Source: Zonotrichia leucophrys gambelii
Taxonomy: Eukaryota; Chordata; Aves; Passeriformes; Passerellidae
NCBI RefSeq assembly: GCF_028769735.1
Contig: NC_088171.1
Coordinates: 147,281,417-147,345,416, forward strand
DNA: 64,000 nt
Direction: 5' to 3'
Shown: piece by piece, positions 37,375 through 49,537 of the stretch
Numbering within the stretch: the stretch's first letter is position 1
Layout: each line of letters opens with the position of its first letter
Made by a program: the position numbers and the translations under genes
Notes under the pieces: generated by a model
The model's input: the letters and a program-made list of their open reading frames with translations, nothing else
Database searches by the model: none
What the model was told of the DNA's origin: nothing

Positions 37375-37790
37375 ATAACAACAACAATAATTTAAAAAAT
37401 AATAGAAAAGATAAGGGGAGAGAGAGTACCAAAACCCAAGAGTAATAAGTGACACACAGTACCATTGCCCAGTGCTCACTGACCAGTGCCCATCCCATCC
37501 CTGAGCAGTGGCCAGTGGCTCCCAGTCAACTCCCCCCTGTTTTTATACTGGGCATGATGTCCTGTGCTATTTAATATGCCTTTTTCCAATTCAGGTCACC
37601 TTTTCTGGCTGTGCTCCCTGCCCTCTTTTTGGTGTACCTCAAGAATAGCTAAGTTTGAAATACTGGAAAGTCCTTGATTTAAAGTAAAGAGTACTTAGAA
37701 ACAATCAAAACATCACTGGGTTATACTCAATCCAAAACACAGCCCTGTACCAGCTACTAAACAGAAAATTTATTCTGTCAATTCAGAGTT
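37152..37790 (-). mobile_element. LTR, family F, carrying a (TAG)n expansion
   Basis: The plus strand starts tgccataggttaaccctgg, the reverse complement of a common avian LTR end (ccagggttaacc ... ca). It continues with a trinucleotide run, catcccatccctgagcagtg, ggctgtgctccctgccctc, gaaagtccttgatttaaag, tccaaaacacagccctgtac and cagctactaaacagaaaatt. These words fit an avian LTR I recognise, read on the minus strand. The right edge is within about 10 bases of 37790. No clear target duplication. A minus-strand frame with a long Leu run is a by-product of the trinucleotide repeat. Confidence 0.82.
37330..37390 (+). repeat. (TAG)n/(CAA)n trinucleotide run
   Basis: About 13 near-perfect AGT units are followed by a few aca units. 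The position matches the trinucleotide tract normally present in this LTR family, so the repeat arose from within the element. Confidence 0.92.
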
Positions 37791-40700
37791 GGTAATACAT
37801 CTTCTCTTTCCATAATGTTTCAGAAGACTTGATGAAGCCCATGTGCAACCCTGGAACCCATTCTAAAGCCACTGTTTTGAGTTTTTTCTCCAATTTAGAA
37901 GTCCTTAGCTGCTTCAGTGATGGACAGAAAAAAAAAAAAAACTAATGGAGAAATAACTGTGCAAGTCTCTGATATAAATATCCCACCTAAGACAGTGATA
38001 GCTGTACAGACAGTGCATTTCCAAGTTTGATGTGAGTTTTAAAAGAAACCATAAAAATAGAAGGAACTGCATTAGTAACACTGAAGAGTGAAGACAAATA
38101 GATAAATGACATATTTCCAGAAGAGCAGCAGTTTTTCCTTTTGACAGAGGCATGGACATGTCATCAGAGACCACAGGGCAACAACAGTTCAGCATGTGAT
38201 CTGTCCAGATCTGATGCTCATTTTTTGAAATTACTGTTGTGGATCAATACTTTTTATGATTGCAGATTACAAACCTTACTTTGCTTTGGCAGCTCAGAGT
38301 TCTCACCTCCAGCTGAACATAGGGGGGAAACTACTCCTCTTCTCCATTAAACCACTATTTCTTGATATACATCTGCCACCAGGGTAGTGAATGACACCGA
38401 AATAGGTGAATTCTGTTCACAGAACAGGTGGAAAGCCAATATTAGGACTAAAGCTGAACTGATCAGAAGATTGTTCAGCATGATCCATGACTATCAAGTT
38501 AAACTTACTGAGGATTCACAATTAACCTTCTCACCCACCCAAGCAGAACACAGATAATTTTGAGCTGCTTGTGTTAAGTCTGTTGGAGCTCCTTCGAACA
38601 GGTTGGACTCAGAGACTTGGAAAATGTTTTTCCTGATTCTGCTGTAACTTCTGCCACCAAAACTGTGCTGCTGCTCCTGCTAACGCAGTACCACATGTTA
38701 GTAGATAGATGTAGTAGCAGCACTGATAGATGGGAGAAAGAAAAGACTTGGGATTTTTTTAGTTCTAGCTGCTTAGAGGGTGACACAACATGGGATAAAT
38801 AAATTCTGCGAGGCCTGAGAGGAGGTGAACTTGAAATGGTACAAAATTACAGCAATTTGTTCAGTGAATCCACGAGGATTATTTCCAGTCACACCATGAC
38901 ACACTTGCATAATTTGTGATTGAGCATAAGCTGGCAGTGATTTTTATTATGTTTTCTGAAAGGGAGAAAATGTCTTCACAGTAGGACCAGTGCAATAGGA
39001 TTGTAGATGCAGACATGCTGTCTGTGATACAAAGTACTCAATAAAAATGTGAATATGGATGACTTAAGGTACTGCTCATGCATATGAATGAAGAGAGAGA
39101 AGAGGCAGAGAATGACACAAAGAAGCATATTTTTGTCCATTGTGAAGTCAATGGGAACTTCAGTGTTGTTTTCAAAGGCAAAAGAAATCCCCAGACCCTT
39201 TCAAAAAAGAATTTGTCCTGTCTATCTGGATTTCCACAGACTTTGTTTTCCTCTTCCATGTTACAGATCCTGGCTGAAATACTGAGAAATGGGTAAAATT
39301 ATTAATTCCACAGAGAAATGAATAACAGAAAAGAGTGGCTTGGGTACAGAGCACAGAGCATTTCCTTTGGAGCACAATATGTAACAGTAACAAAGCTGCT
39401 GCTGCTGTTCCAATCTGTTGCTGCTTATAATGACATTTTACACTATTCCTAGTGCACAAAATAGTAGTGTAGTAAGTTATTAGGTAAGTAGTTGCATGAC
39501 ATAATACACTGCTTTGTTTTAAAATTTGTTTGTTGTCATGGGCATACCCATGGCCTCAAAGGAAGTTCCAATGTCATCAGGGAAGTCAGGCTTTGAAGCA
39601 GGTCTTTGAATTTAACCTGAAAAATCTTATGCAAAGTAAAGGGATAAGCAGAAAGATTACAACTATTTCTATAAATGTATATTTATTATATTTTTGAAAT
39701 TGTGTTATATTTTTATTGTAATGTATTTTTGAAGAATGCACTAAAAGGATGTCCCTCTCTAGGTTAAGACATTCTTGACAGTGGGATTCCTTCCATGTCC
39801 CTAAAAGTGCTGTTTTTTGAGCTGGTAAATCTTGTTAATTTTTCATGATGTTCAGTCAAATGTTGCCTGTGCCTAAGCCCTCCTTATTTTCTCAATAAAG
39901 TTTTGATAGCACAAAAAAATATCTTGAAGCCTAAGGTATCAGTAATTGTACTAATTGGCTGTGTTCTCCACACTCAGTTCAGACCTCTGCTCTCCCTGTG
40001 CACTAATGGTGTGCCTTTTAAAAGGTACATCTGAGCCTGAAAAATAGAATTTTAGATATATGAACTTGACAGAGTGGGTAGATTTTAGCTGAGGGTGTTG
40101 ACTATTTTCATTAATACTACTATGTTAAGTAACCCCATGCTACTAGTGGAGCAAAGAATTGTTCATAAATGGATAAATTAGGCGTGGAAGAAGGAATCTT
40201 TTGTTTTAAAATCTCAAGTCTTCAGTTCTTTTCTTTCCATTTTGGCTATTTTGATTTAATTATGCTTCCTTGAATTAAGCAACATGATAACTGTGAAACA
40301 AAAATGATGTTCAATGAGACAAAAGGTAAATGCAAACTTTCAAATAAAGTTCAAACTTTCTGCTAGGTCTCTGAGGGGTTTTTTCCTATGCCACTAATTC
40401 TGGTGCTCTCATTCCCTCCCATTTCCTGTTCACTGATCTCTTTTGTCTTTCTGGCTTCCTTTTTATTTTCTTACATATTTCATAATGCCCTTTCTGCTCC
40501 AAATTCTGTTTTTTCTTAAGCTCTTGGTGTTCCCTTCTGACCCTACTGATCCAGTTTCCTACTTTTCCTTCTCTGTGCTTTTTATATTCTTTATGAAACC
40601 TGTGCAAGACTCTGGAGCTCTGGCCAGCAAGAATAGAATGGTTTGTGTATGCAGCACTACAGAATATGAAATTTTAATGGCATCTGGTATTAAATTCATC

Positions 40701-42611
40701 CTCACTCTAGGATCCCAGACAAATTAAATAATTATCCGAAAAAATCCCCAAATTCTGCTGGTACTTAATCTATTTTGAAAAGAGATTTAGGAGAATGTTT
40801 TTTTGGCAAGGATCACAGCAATACAAAGAATATTCCACATAATTAACTCCACATGTGATCAAGATGCAGTGTTTACATGATTTTTTTTTTTCAGTGTGTT
40901 CACTAATTTCTTTGCTCAGTTCAATTTGCTAGTACAGGTGTAGTCAAGAAAATTTTTATAATATTTTATTCAACATTTATTTTTGTTAAATTTAGTGAAT
41001 CAGACAGTTAAAAATCTATTTGATCAATAATGAAACCAAACCAAACTAACCCAACAAAGAAAAATAGGATTTTTTTAGTTTCAAGGGTCATGTACATTGC
41101 AGTAAAAGAATACTTATATTTTTCCCCAGGCCAAGGATGTTTCAAAGGAGATAACCTTTCAATGAACACCAAAAAATAAAGCATATAGGCCTTGAATTTC
41201 CAATTTTTAGAAATCAAAATCTACACTAAAATGTCTCAGGCTTATTTCTTTTCTTTGAAGATTATGAGTCTAATTATCACTGAAGCAATTGTGAACTACA
41301 TTAGAATAAGTACCAATTTAAAAAAATCTAAATGTCACAATAAACAGCTTTGAGGAGGTTGGAGCCTGATGTGGAGGGAGGTTGGAGCCTGATGTGGAGC
41401 ATTTACAGAGCAAGACATCCCCAAGCCAACTGCACAACCATCAACATCCTGGCTGATAAGGCTCCTAAAGTCAGACATTATTCCGGCACTACCATGATTT
41501 TACATTGTTTTCCAAGGAAACATATTTTATGGAATCACATTGCCCATCTGCCTCTCCAGTCATTTTCTGTCTGCCAGTCTCATCATAAGACTTTGATCAA
41601 TTGATATGTTTCAGCTCAATTTTACAGAACAAAAATCTCCAAACTTCTTAATTCCTAAATGTTCTTTAACACCCAATGTCTAGATTGTGCAGAAAGCCCA
41701 TAATAGGCCCATATTCAGACAAAAACTGGATTTTCAGTTAAAAAAAAATCCCGTAAACATTTTCATTCTTCTTTTGTTTGCTTTTCCATACTTGGCTAGT
41801 AGTTGGCAAAAAAAAAAAAAATGCAGGTTTTTATGCAGACATGGACCATGTTTGAATGTTTTTAAAGATTTTTTGAGCATGGCTATATTAGGTAATGGAA
41901 GACAGGATAGAGTTCATTAATGCAGAAGAAGTTGTTTTGATTAAGCCACAGAATAGAATCAAATGTCCTACTGATACAATTTGGGGTGAAGATGAAAAGA
42001 AAAGTGGAGGACACTCAACCATTTCCATTAGATAATCTCAACAGTTATTCTCATGTGACAGAAAAAAAAAACCCAAAACAACTCTTTATGTAGTACTTAT
42101 GAAACTTCTCCTATTTCTCCAGTATGGAGGGAAGGAAAATCATAGAAGTAAATCTGATGAACACTCAGTCAGTAAAGAAAATTATTCTCCTTAGAAAATC
42201 AGTATGTAATACAGATTGCTATTGAAAGAGTGGATTTTGAAGGTTTGAGAAGGTCCTATAGAGACAGATGAGATTTTGTTATATACCTGCGTTTACCGGG
42301 ATGAGAGGAAAACTCCTCCCTGTGTCAAGATTTTTTTATGCTGAGAGTGTACATATTGAAACACATTATTTATTTTTTTATATATTTTTATTTCTTTAAG
42401 CAACAAAATAAATCTCTCTGAAGATTGTAAGATTCAACCTTTTGCTCATTTTTATTTCTCCCCACTTAATGCTAACCTTCTTAACATTTAACCTAATTCT
42501 TACTATCATCAAATATTAATATCCTTAAATTACCATGGGTAGTATAAAAATATTTAGATACTAAACAAAAGTTCCTTCCCCTTCTTTCACATCTTCAAAA
42601 CTCATATATCA
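37791..42611. other. Single-copy AT-rich DNA
   Basis: About 4.8 kb, the longest block so far without a confident transposon. It contains a perfect 23-bp tandem duplication at 41354-41399, an A-run at 41808-41820 and AT-rich stretches near 39660-39730. No exon or RNA gene recognised. Confidence 0.45.
41354..41399 (+). repeat. Perfect 23-bp tandem duplication
   Basis: The unit ggaggttggagcctgatgtg+gag occurs at 41354-41376 and again, identical, at 41377-41399. Exactly two copies are present, with no decay between them. Confidence 0.93.
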
Positions 42612-42735
42612 TCAAATCACAGAATGGTTCAGGTTGGGAAAGGTCTACAAGGACATGAACTGAACACCAACTTTTTTATTAACCAATATTTGGAAGTGCC
42701 ACACCCAGCTGTTGTTTGAGGGCTTCCTATTTGAA
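42612..42735 (-). mobile_element. CR1 LINE 3' end fragment
   Basis: Reverse CR1 terminus (atcaaatcacagaatggttc, then aggttgggaaaggtctac), followed by a decayed stretch with ggaagtgccacacccagctg. Very short and diverged. Minus strand. Confidence 0.75.
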
Positions 42736-44744
42736 GGAAATGGTAAAGATACATTTCCTTGTCATCCTTGCTGGTTAGCATAACACCCTATTAGGAGCTG
42801 AACTGCAGCATCAGAAAATGATGCACATCAGAAATGCAAATAGCGGAAGAGAAGCTAAATGGAGCTTTTTGATGCAAACCTGTGCAGGACTGAACTTTCC
42901 CCTTCCAAATCAGAAAAGCTCTGATGTGGATTTCATACCTCCTGTCATCTTGTGAACTTCAGCAATATGTCATCATTAACAGTATGTCTTCCCTCTTTTT
43001 TAAGCAGTGTGCCATCATCAATTCTGAGCTGATGCGTTCCTCAAGACACTCAGCTTGAATACAAGTTTAATGAGGTTGAAACACATAAAGTTAGACAGTT
43101 GTGTATGAGGAAAATAAAAATGGAGAAGAAAAAAAAAAAGAAAATAAAAGAAAACAAGGGATGGAACAACACAGTTTTGCTAATGTGTTTAAGGAATGAA
43201 TTGAGTTTAAAGACATTCCAATCCCTCTCCATTTGCTTTTATCATTAGGGCACCCAAGGCTGAGCTTGAATGTTTCCCCCTGATCTTGATGAGTTTTGTT
43301 TTGTTTTATGAAGGAGCTGATGAGGCATTCCATCATCTGATAGAATCTGATGAACTCTGATGTTCCTCCCCAGAACAAGTGATTTAAAAGGGGCAGGTTG
43401 ACCTGGTAGGTTAAACAGTTAAGTGGTTAACATGAGCCTTCAACAAATGCCAGGAAATGGAAAAGTGGTGTTTTACATTATTTTAAATATTCTATATTTA
43501 TTTCTGGCAGTGGGAAATAATTTAGACTGATGCATCTGCTTCCTAGATGTAGAAATAATTCTTTAAGCTCTTTTAAGCAGGATTATTGCTGCACGTTTTA
43601 ATATAATCTGGTATGCTTTGAACATTAATGGTTAACTAATGGCGATAAAAATATTTATTCATGACATGGAAAACTACCAGCAGAGAGTCTAACTTTTTTT
43701 TTTTTTTTTCAGAAAGACAGAAATGGTAAAACAATGAAATAAAATGGGGAAAAGCTGCCATGCCAGTGAAATTAACTGAGTTAGAATTACTACAACAACT
43801 TTCACTGGGCTCACTTTATTTGATTTTATGGCTTTTAGCTCTTGAGTACTGCGTCTGTTGAAAGAATCTAAAACTTTCCATTCTTTGTTTAGGTTGAGTT
43901 GATGAGGGAAGGAGACTTTCCTCTGCCTTCTTTTAAGGGTGGCTCCCACCTTGCTGCTTCAGCATTGTAGACATTCATGGTGGTGCATCTCAACTCCTGC
44001 TGTCCTTCCATTTCTTGTAAGCCTGAAGCTGACAGGGTCATTGCAGCTTCTTTGCTGTGAGTACATAAATACATTTTATTTAAATTGAGGCATCAAAATA
44101 AATGCTTAAATAAGAATTTTATCCAACCTTGGGAGAATTTGCTGCTGGTCAGGACTTCTTAGTAACAGGAAGGTTCTGCAGCATTTTAACAGTTTTGATA
44201 TAATTGTTCACACAGAGATGAATCTCAGTGCCCAGGAAACAGGTGTTTCTCTCCTGTCCAGTTAACATACTCCTTAAAATGCTTGCAGGCTGCTGGAAGG
44301 GAACTAAAACTTGTGATTGTTTGGAGTGTGTAAATAGTCAGTTCATTCATTGTTGTGTAGATGACTCCCAGCCTAAGTCCTCACCTGAGGGATGTCACAT
44401 CTTGTGGGGACCAAAAAAGCTGAAGTGTCCCCTCTTTTCTGCTAATGATACAAAGAAATTGCAGTGTGGACACCTTCAATTTAAGCACATTAACCACATT
44501 TCAAAATGCACAAAGGAGTCATGAGGTCCCTTCTGTTAAATTTGGAGGAAATCCTGTGTGTTTATTTTGCTGTTTATTCCTGCTACAGTTCTCACTCATC
44601 CCTCTTGTAGAAACATGACATAGTAATTCATTTTAGTTATGACACAGAATTTTTTTTCTTCCATTATAACACCTCTGCTGAAAAAAAATAACTTATATAT
44701 AAATCTATCTAGTTTATGTGACAAGGTTAAATCTATTTCACTTA
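42736..44744. other. Single-copy AT-rich DNA
   Basis: About 2.0 kb, no gene or transposon recognised. It includes a purine-rich stretch at 43110-43160, a T-run at 43694-43710 and the first unit of a 28-bp tandem duplication (44701-44756). Confidence 0.45.
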
Positions 44745-44756
44745 TGTGACAAGATT
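44701..44756 (+). repeat. Imperfect 28-bp tandem duplication at an LTR edge
   Basis: Units at 44701-44728 and 44729-44756 both begin aaatctat and end atgtgacaag plus four bases. They differ at a few central positions. The second unit contains the apparent start of the LTR at 44745. Confidence 0.8.
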
Positions 44757-45038
44757 TTGTTTGCAGGAAGGCTACAGAGACTGCTTCTGTGTGATGCTGG
44801 AAGTTCTCCCATGCCCAACACAGTCAATACCAGCTGGCTCCAAGATGGACCCAGTGCTGGGGCCAGGGCTGAACCCATCAAGAATGGTGGGAGTGTAAGA
44901 GGGGGAAAAACCTGCTGTGCAACAGCAGCTGGATGGTATTGAGAATTTATAAGAGAAATAGCTCTACAGATACCCAGGTGAGGGCACAAGGAGGGGCAGG
45001 AGATGCTCCAGGTGCCAGAGCTGAGGTTGCCCTGCAGC

Positions 45039-45044
45039 CCCTGG
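45039..45044. repeat. Left target-site duplication of the LTR at 45045
   Basis: The hexamer ccctgg is repeated exactly at 45430-45435, directly outside the LTR ends. Confidence 0.9.
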
Positions 45045-45429
45045 TGTCACAGACATATTTAATGAAAAATCCTTTCCTTAGGATTTTTCCTCCTGAGAAG
45101 CTGAGAGGCCTCAGGAACAAAATGTAAACATTGATTATCTGCTGCTGTGGAATGCAACAGGTGCATCTGTGATTGGTCTCATGTGGTTGTTTCTAATTAA
45201 TGGCCAATCACAGTCACCTGACTTGAACAGAGAGTCCGAGCCACAAGCCTTTCTTATCATTCTTTCTTTTTCTATTCTTAGCTAGCCTTCTGATGAAATC
45301 TTTTCTTCTATTCCTTTAGTATAGTTTTAATATAATATATATCATAAAATAATAAATCAAGCCTTCTGAAACATGAAGTCAGATCCTCGTCTCTTCCCTC
45401 ATCCTAAGACCCCTGTGAACACCATCACA
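45045..45429 (+). mobile_element. Solo LTR, family A (copy 2), inserted into family C LTR
   Basis: This 385-bp LTR runs from TGTCACAGAC to CCATCACA, with polyadenylation signal aataaa at 45351-45356. It is flanked by a perfect 6-bp duplication, ccctgg, at 45039-45044 and 45430-45435. It matches copy 1 at 2946-3335 along its full length. Removing it together with one ccctgg restores the host LTR text gcagcccctggtgctg, which proves insertion into an existing family C element. The 6-bp duplication suggests class II (ERVK-like) integrase. Confidence 0.95.
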
Positions 45430-45435
45430 CCCTGG
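45430..45435. repeat. Right target-site duplication of the LTR at 45045
   Basis: Exact second copy of ccctgg at the 3' edge of the inserted LTR. Confidence 0.9.
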
Positions 45436-46059
45436 TGCTGCCCATGGTGAGGCAGCTGTGCCCCGCAGCCCATGGGGGTCCATGGGGAGCAGAGATCCCC
45501 CTGCAGGACCCCACACCAGAGCAGGGAGATGCCCAAGGGAGGCTGTGACCCTGTGGGAAACCCACATGGGAACAGGGTCATGGCATGGACCTGGAGCAAG
45601 GAACCCACGCTGGAGCAGGTTTGATGCCAGGACTTGTGACCCCACAGGGGACTAACTCTGGAGCAGGTATTCCTGAAGGACTGCACCCCATGGAAAGAAC
45701 ACATGCTGAAGCAGATCCTGAAGAACTGCAGCCCACAGGAAGGACTCACATTGGAGAATTTCATGTAGGACTGTCTCTCATGGGTGGAACCTCTCTCAGG
45801 AGCAGGGGAAGAGTGTAAAGAGCAATGAGCAGGAGAGGTAACATGATAAACTGGCCATAACTCCCATTCACCACTCCCTGAGGCAGAAGATTCAGGAGTG
45901 AAATGGAACCTGAAGCAGGAGGCAGATGGAGGGAATCACAGAAAGATGTGTTTAAGATTTGATTTGGTATCTCCTCACTATGCTCTCAGTTCTTTGGTAA
46001 CAAGTTAAATTACTTTCCCCAAGTGAACTCCATTTTGACCATGGTGGCCATTGCTGACA

Positions 46060-46276
46060 GAAATTTGGATATCTTGAGGAATTTCTTCACTGAAAAGGCT
46101 GTAAAGCATTGGAACAGGCTGCTCAGGTGGAGTCACCATCCCTTGTGGTCTTCAAGATAAAACCGGATGTGGCAATCAGTGTTGAGGTTTGCTTGACAAG
46201 GTGGTGGTCAGTCAGAGGTTGGACTCGATGACCTTGGCAGTTTTTTCCAACCTAAATGATTCTGTGATTCTTTGAT
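46060..46276 (+). mobile_element. CR1 LINE 3' fragment inserted into family C LTR
   Basis: This 217-bp, 5'-truncated CR1 is on the plus strand: ttggatatcttgaggaattt, cattggaacaggctgctcag, gtcaccatcccttgtggtct, gaggttggactcgatgacct and ttttttccaacctaaatgat, with its octamer-like terminus (tctgtgattctttgat). The host LTR text stops at ggccattgctgaca and resumes with ctgtccctaccctatcttg. It has the same tail type as the CR1 nested at 17341-17541. Confidence 0.9.
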
Positions 46277-46402
46277 CTGTCCCTACCCTATCTTGACATA
46301 GATGTCTTTTGTTTTATTTTCTCTTCCCTGTGCAGATGAAGAAGGGAGTGACAGAGCAGATTTGTTGGGCACCTGGTATCCAGCCAGGGTGATTCCACCA
46401 CA

Positions 46403-49400
46403 ATGAAATTTTGGAAAATCTTAATGTGAAAGATATATCCTCAATAAGATCCATCCACAACGTGAGCCCAGTGGAAAGAAGAAGAGGAAAGTCACAGTGA
46501 TCACTAGCATCATTTGACTTGTGCTTTCTCAACCTCATGGGGCAGAGTGTGTATGCATAAAATTTTTCTTCAGATATACACATTATATTCTATAGTGAGT
46601 CATTCTTGTTTAAGGTATAACACCCTTTGCACTCTAAGTTTATTGCCTAGATGCAAATTCTGTGCCTCAATATTTGCTTGGTTTTGGGCTTTCATCATTT
46701 CTGAAGTGCATTTTTCAACTAGAAGAACCATTTTCCTTCAACAAGCCAACTTACAATACTTGAAGAGAAGTAATAGTTGATTTTCCATGCCCTTGGGTGC
46801 CCAGTGGAACTTAATAAAACTCTAAGGTTTGCAGTCAAAATTAAAAACTTTTTCATTACATACAAGACATATAAAATTGCCATGTTTGCAATTTGCAAAT
46901 CTTTGTGTATCTTATTGCTCTAAGTAATGACTTGATAATGACTAAACCTTTCTGCAGGTCCATGGGCTGGGAAAAAATTTTAGTTCAGTTCGTCTGATGA
47001 AGTAAATTGAGAAAAGAGCTTCCTGTAAAGACGATACCCAGACTGCATGTGAAATAACAGAAATGCCAGGAATGATGAAATATTAAGTACTCACTTGTTC
47101 CCATTACACCTGGTATCTTTTATGAACACTCAACTTATCAATATTTTCTGAATGAATTTCTCCATTGATGCTTCCATCTCTTATTTTTTGTAAAAAGAGG
47201 AACAAGTGGGAATGAGGATCAGAATTTTTAGGGTTTCTAAATGACAGAACAAGAGTAAAATTGAAATTTGTTCAATGTTTTTGTGAATATTTGACTTCAA
47301 TTTGGCATTTTGTTTAATAATCTTAATCTCCATTCCAGCCATTGAATGTCAGCTCATCTTTAATCTTTCACAAAGTAGTCACAGTCCTGATTGTACAATA
47401 AGATTATAATAATAAAAAAATTAAGAAGTTAGCTATATTTGCAGGATTTGGAGGAAATATTTGGTTGCCTAATTTGAGAAGTTTTATATTATATATATCT
47501 GGCATAAGAACTTAATGATAATTGCCTCTAAAGTTGAAAATTTGACTTGCATAAAGGATGCATGGGATTGCAAAACAAAAGGCACGGAAAGCAGATGCCA
47601 AGCTTTTCTTGCTAGTCACCTACCACACCTGCAGAAAGTGACCTTATGTAGTTTTGATTTGCCTGTATGACAAATGCAAATCAAACTCAGCTAAAATTAT
47701 ACAAGAACAGAAGAGTGAAGATTATCTAGTATAGAGCAAGGGAAACTCACTGAGTCCTCATTATAGATTAAATTTTATTTTTAAAAAAAGTGAATGCTCT
47801 ATGCCCTTTTTCTGAGTCTAAAGATAATAAGTCGTTGTTTCTTCAAAGGGTGTTGTCTTATGGAAATTTGAAGTAGAATTTTTTTTTCTGCAAACATTTT
47901 TCAGTTTCTCATTTATCTCAATTGCAAAGTATGTTCTTCATTTATATAATTCCAAATTTCAATCCCATGCAGGCTTCTCACTAATAATGTGAAAGCTGAT
48001 AAATTAGTGAACTAATGACAATAACTATTTTTACATGGTTATGGAAAAGACACCAGGAAAAATGCTAAGCATTTGTCATTCTTATTGTGATGGGCATACT
48101 TTAACTATAGAGAAAGAAAGAAGTTTTCCATAATTTGCAGAAGTAAGATTATGGATTGCAGAACCAAACAGAGATCAAGACATATTCCCTCAGACTACCA
48201 AAATGTATGAAATATGTCTAAAGTAATGTGACAACCAGGTAAAAAACCTCTTTATCTCAGCATGAAAAATAGCAGGGAAAGAAGTGTTTTTCTATATAAG
48301 ACCTGTACTGTTTTAACACCTGTAAATATTTTATAAGTCAGTAGGTTTTCTGTTCCTCACTGCAATTTTTTAGAGCTCTGGCTTGAATGAAACCATTTTG
48401 TAAATTGTATGATATAACAGCTGCCACTTAGGATGCTCTGGAGCAGGAATAGAGAGTCTGTGTTGTGGATGATGACTCAAGCCAAACCAATGTTGTTTAT
48501 CCTAAAGGGAGTTGGTTTCCCTTGCACATTCATAAGATCAGATGTGACCTTCAGAATTCTATAACACAGAGCTGTCTCCCAGTCCATGTCTCAATCCACT
48601 AGAGGCATCAAGGGTGGAATAAAGTTCTAACTTTTTTTATCTCTGGTGTAGATGTCTACATCTGAATTAGGTATCAGGTATTAGAATTCTCATGAATTAG
48701 GTATTAGATTCTCTTCCTGAAGAGTTGTAGAGAAGGCTTAGCATTTAGGCAAGATCCATCTAATTCAGGAGTAGACATCTTCAGCAGATTGGATGAAGCA
48801 TCCCCCACAGTTTCCTATTTCACTTCATGGATCAGGGAAATAAGAGCATCTTGTTCAGATGTTCTGGTGCAAATGCCTTCACAGAATACCCCCTCCAAGA
48901 CAGCTAAATGCAGAATCTACCTACAAGATAGGAAAAATAAATTCTGCCCTTATTGCACATCAGCCTCCATGGGAAACAAAATTCTATTTGAAAAGACAGT
49001 AAAAACTTTGAGCCAATACCAGGAATTTAAGCACTCAGCAAGATATTTCCATAGAATAATTATTTGATGATTTTTGCATCTGAAAGTCTGAACACATGGG
49101 CAATGCATCATTATGTAGATCAATATTAGTCTGAAGGGCTTAAATAAACTTGTGGGGCTGTTTTTCAGCAGCTTGTAAACTGATACAGAAAACAAATTAT
49201 CTAGGCTGAAAAAAAGAATGTAAAATATTGCTGCAAACTTACTATTCACACATTACCCCTAGTTGCAAAATTTATGCAGTTGCTATTTTAACTGCTCTTC
49301 ACTTCAAGATAAAGGTCAAAGGGCCACATTGGAACCTCTTGTAGAATAATCTAAAAATCCATAATTAAAAAAAAAGAAAACATGCATTTCATTTATTTTG

Positions 49401-49537
49401 TCTGCTTAGATGGCTTTAAGAGAAGTATATTTCAAATCATTATCAGAAAACCTGTTTCACTTTGTCATTCCCTCTTTAAGTTCCTTTAAGTGAAAACAGG
49501 CACTGCATTTTCATAGTCAGCAGTTCTCAAAGAATAT
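46403..49537. other. Single-copy AT-rich DNA
   Basis: About 3.1 kb without recognised transposons or genes. It contains an inverted-repeat pair at 48651-48670 and 48760-48779. Confidence 0.45.
48651..48779. repeat. Imperfect inverted repeat, 20-bp arms
   Basis: The arm gatgtctacatctgaattag (48651-48670) is matched in reverse complement by 48760-48779 with two mismatches, separated by about 89 bases. A transcript could fold into a long hairpin. There is no sign of terminal target duplications. Confidence 0.7.

Larger units (their letters stand above)
44745..46402 (+). mobile_element. LTR, family C (copy 3), twice interrupted
   Basis: Outermost element of a nest. It starts TGTGACAAGATTTTG and ends ATTCCACCACA. 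The blocks follow copies 1 and 2: ctggctccaagatggaccc, ggggaaaaacctgctgtgc, gcaggagatgctccagg, a run of ctggagcag units (about 45430-45830), tgtttaagatttgatttgg, ccccaagtgaactccatttt, then cagatttgttgggcacctgg. It is interrupted by a solo LTR (45045-45429) and a CR1 (46060-46276). Without them it is about 1.05 kb. Its polyadenylation signal is mutated. No clear target duplication of its own. Confidence 0.88.

Noticed and set aside
37265..37498. Minus-strand frame with a long Leu run
   Set aside because: It is the translation of the (TAG)n tract inside an LTR.
38598..38645. Possible CR1 3' end (ggttggactcagagac)
   Set aside because: Only about 15 bases fit and no flanking CR1 words follow.
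39539..39556. Short palindrome around catgggcatacccatg
   Set aside because: It is too short to separate from chance, with no supporting context.
2946..45429. The two family A LTRs as ends of one huge provirus
   Set aside because: They are 42 kb apart, and the second has a private target duplication inside another element.
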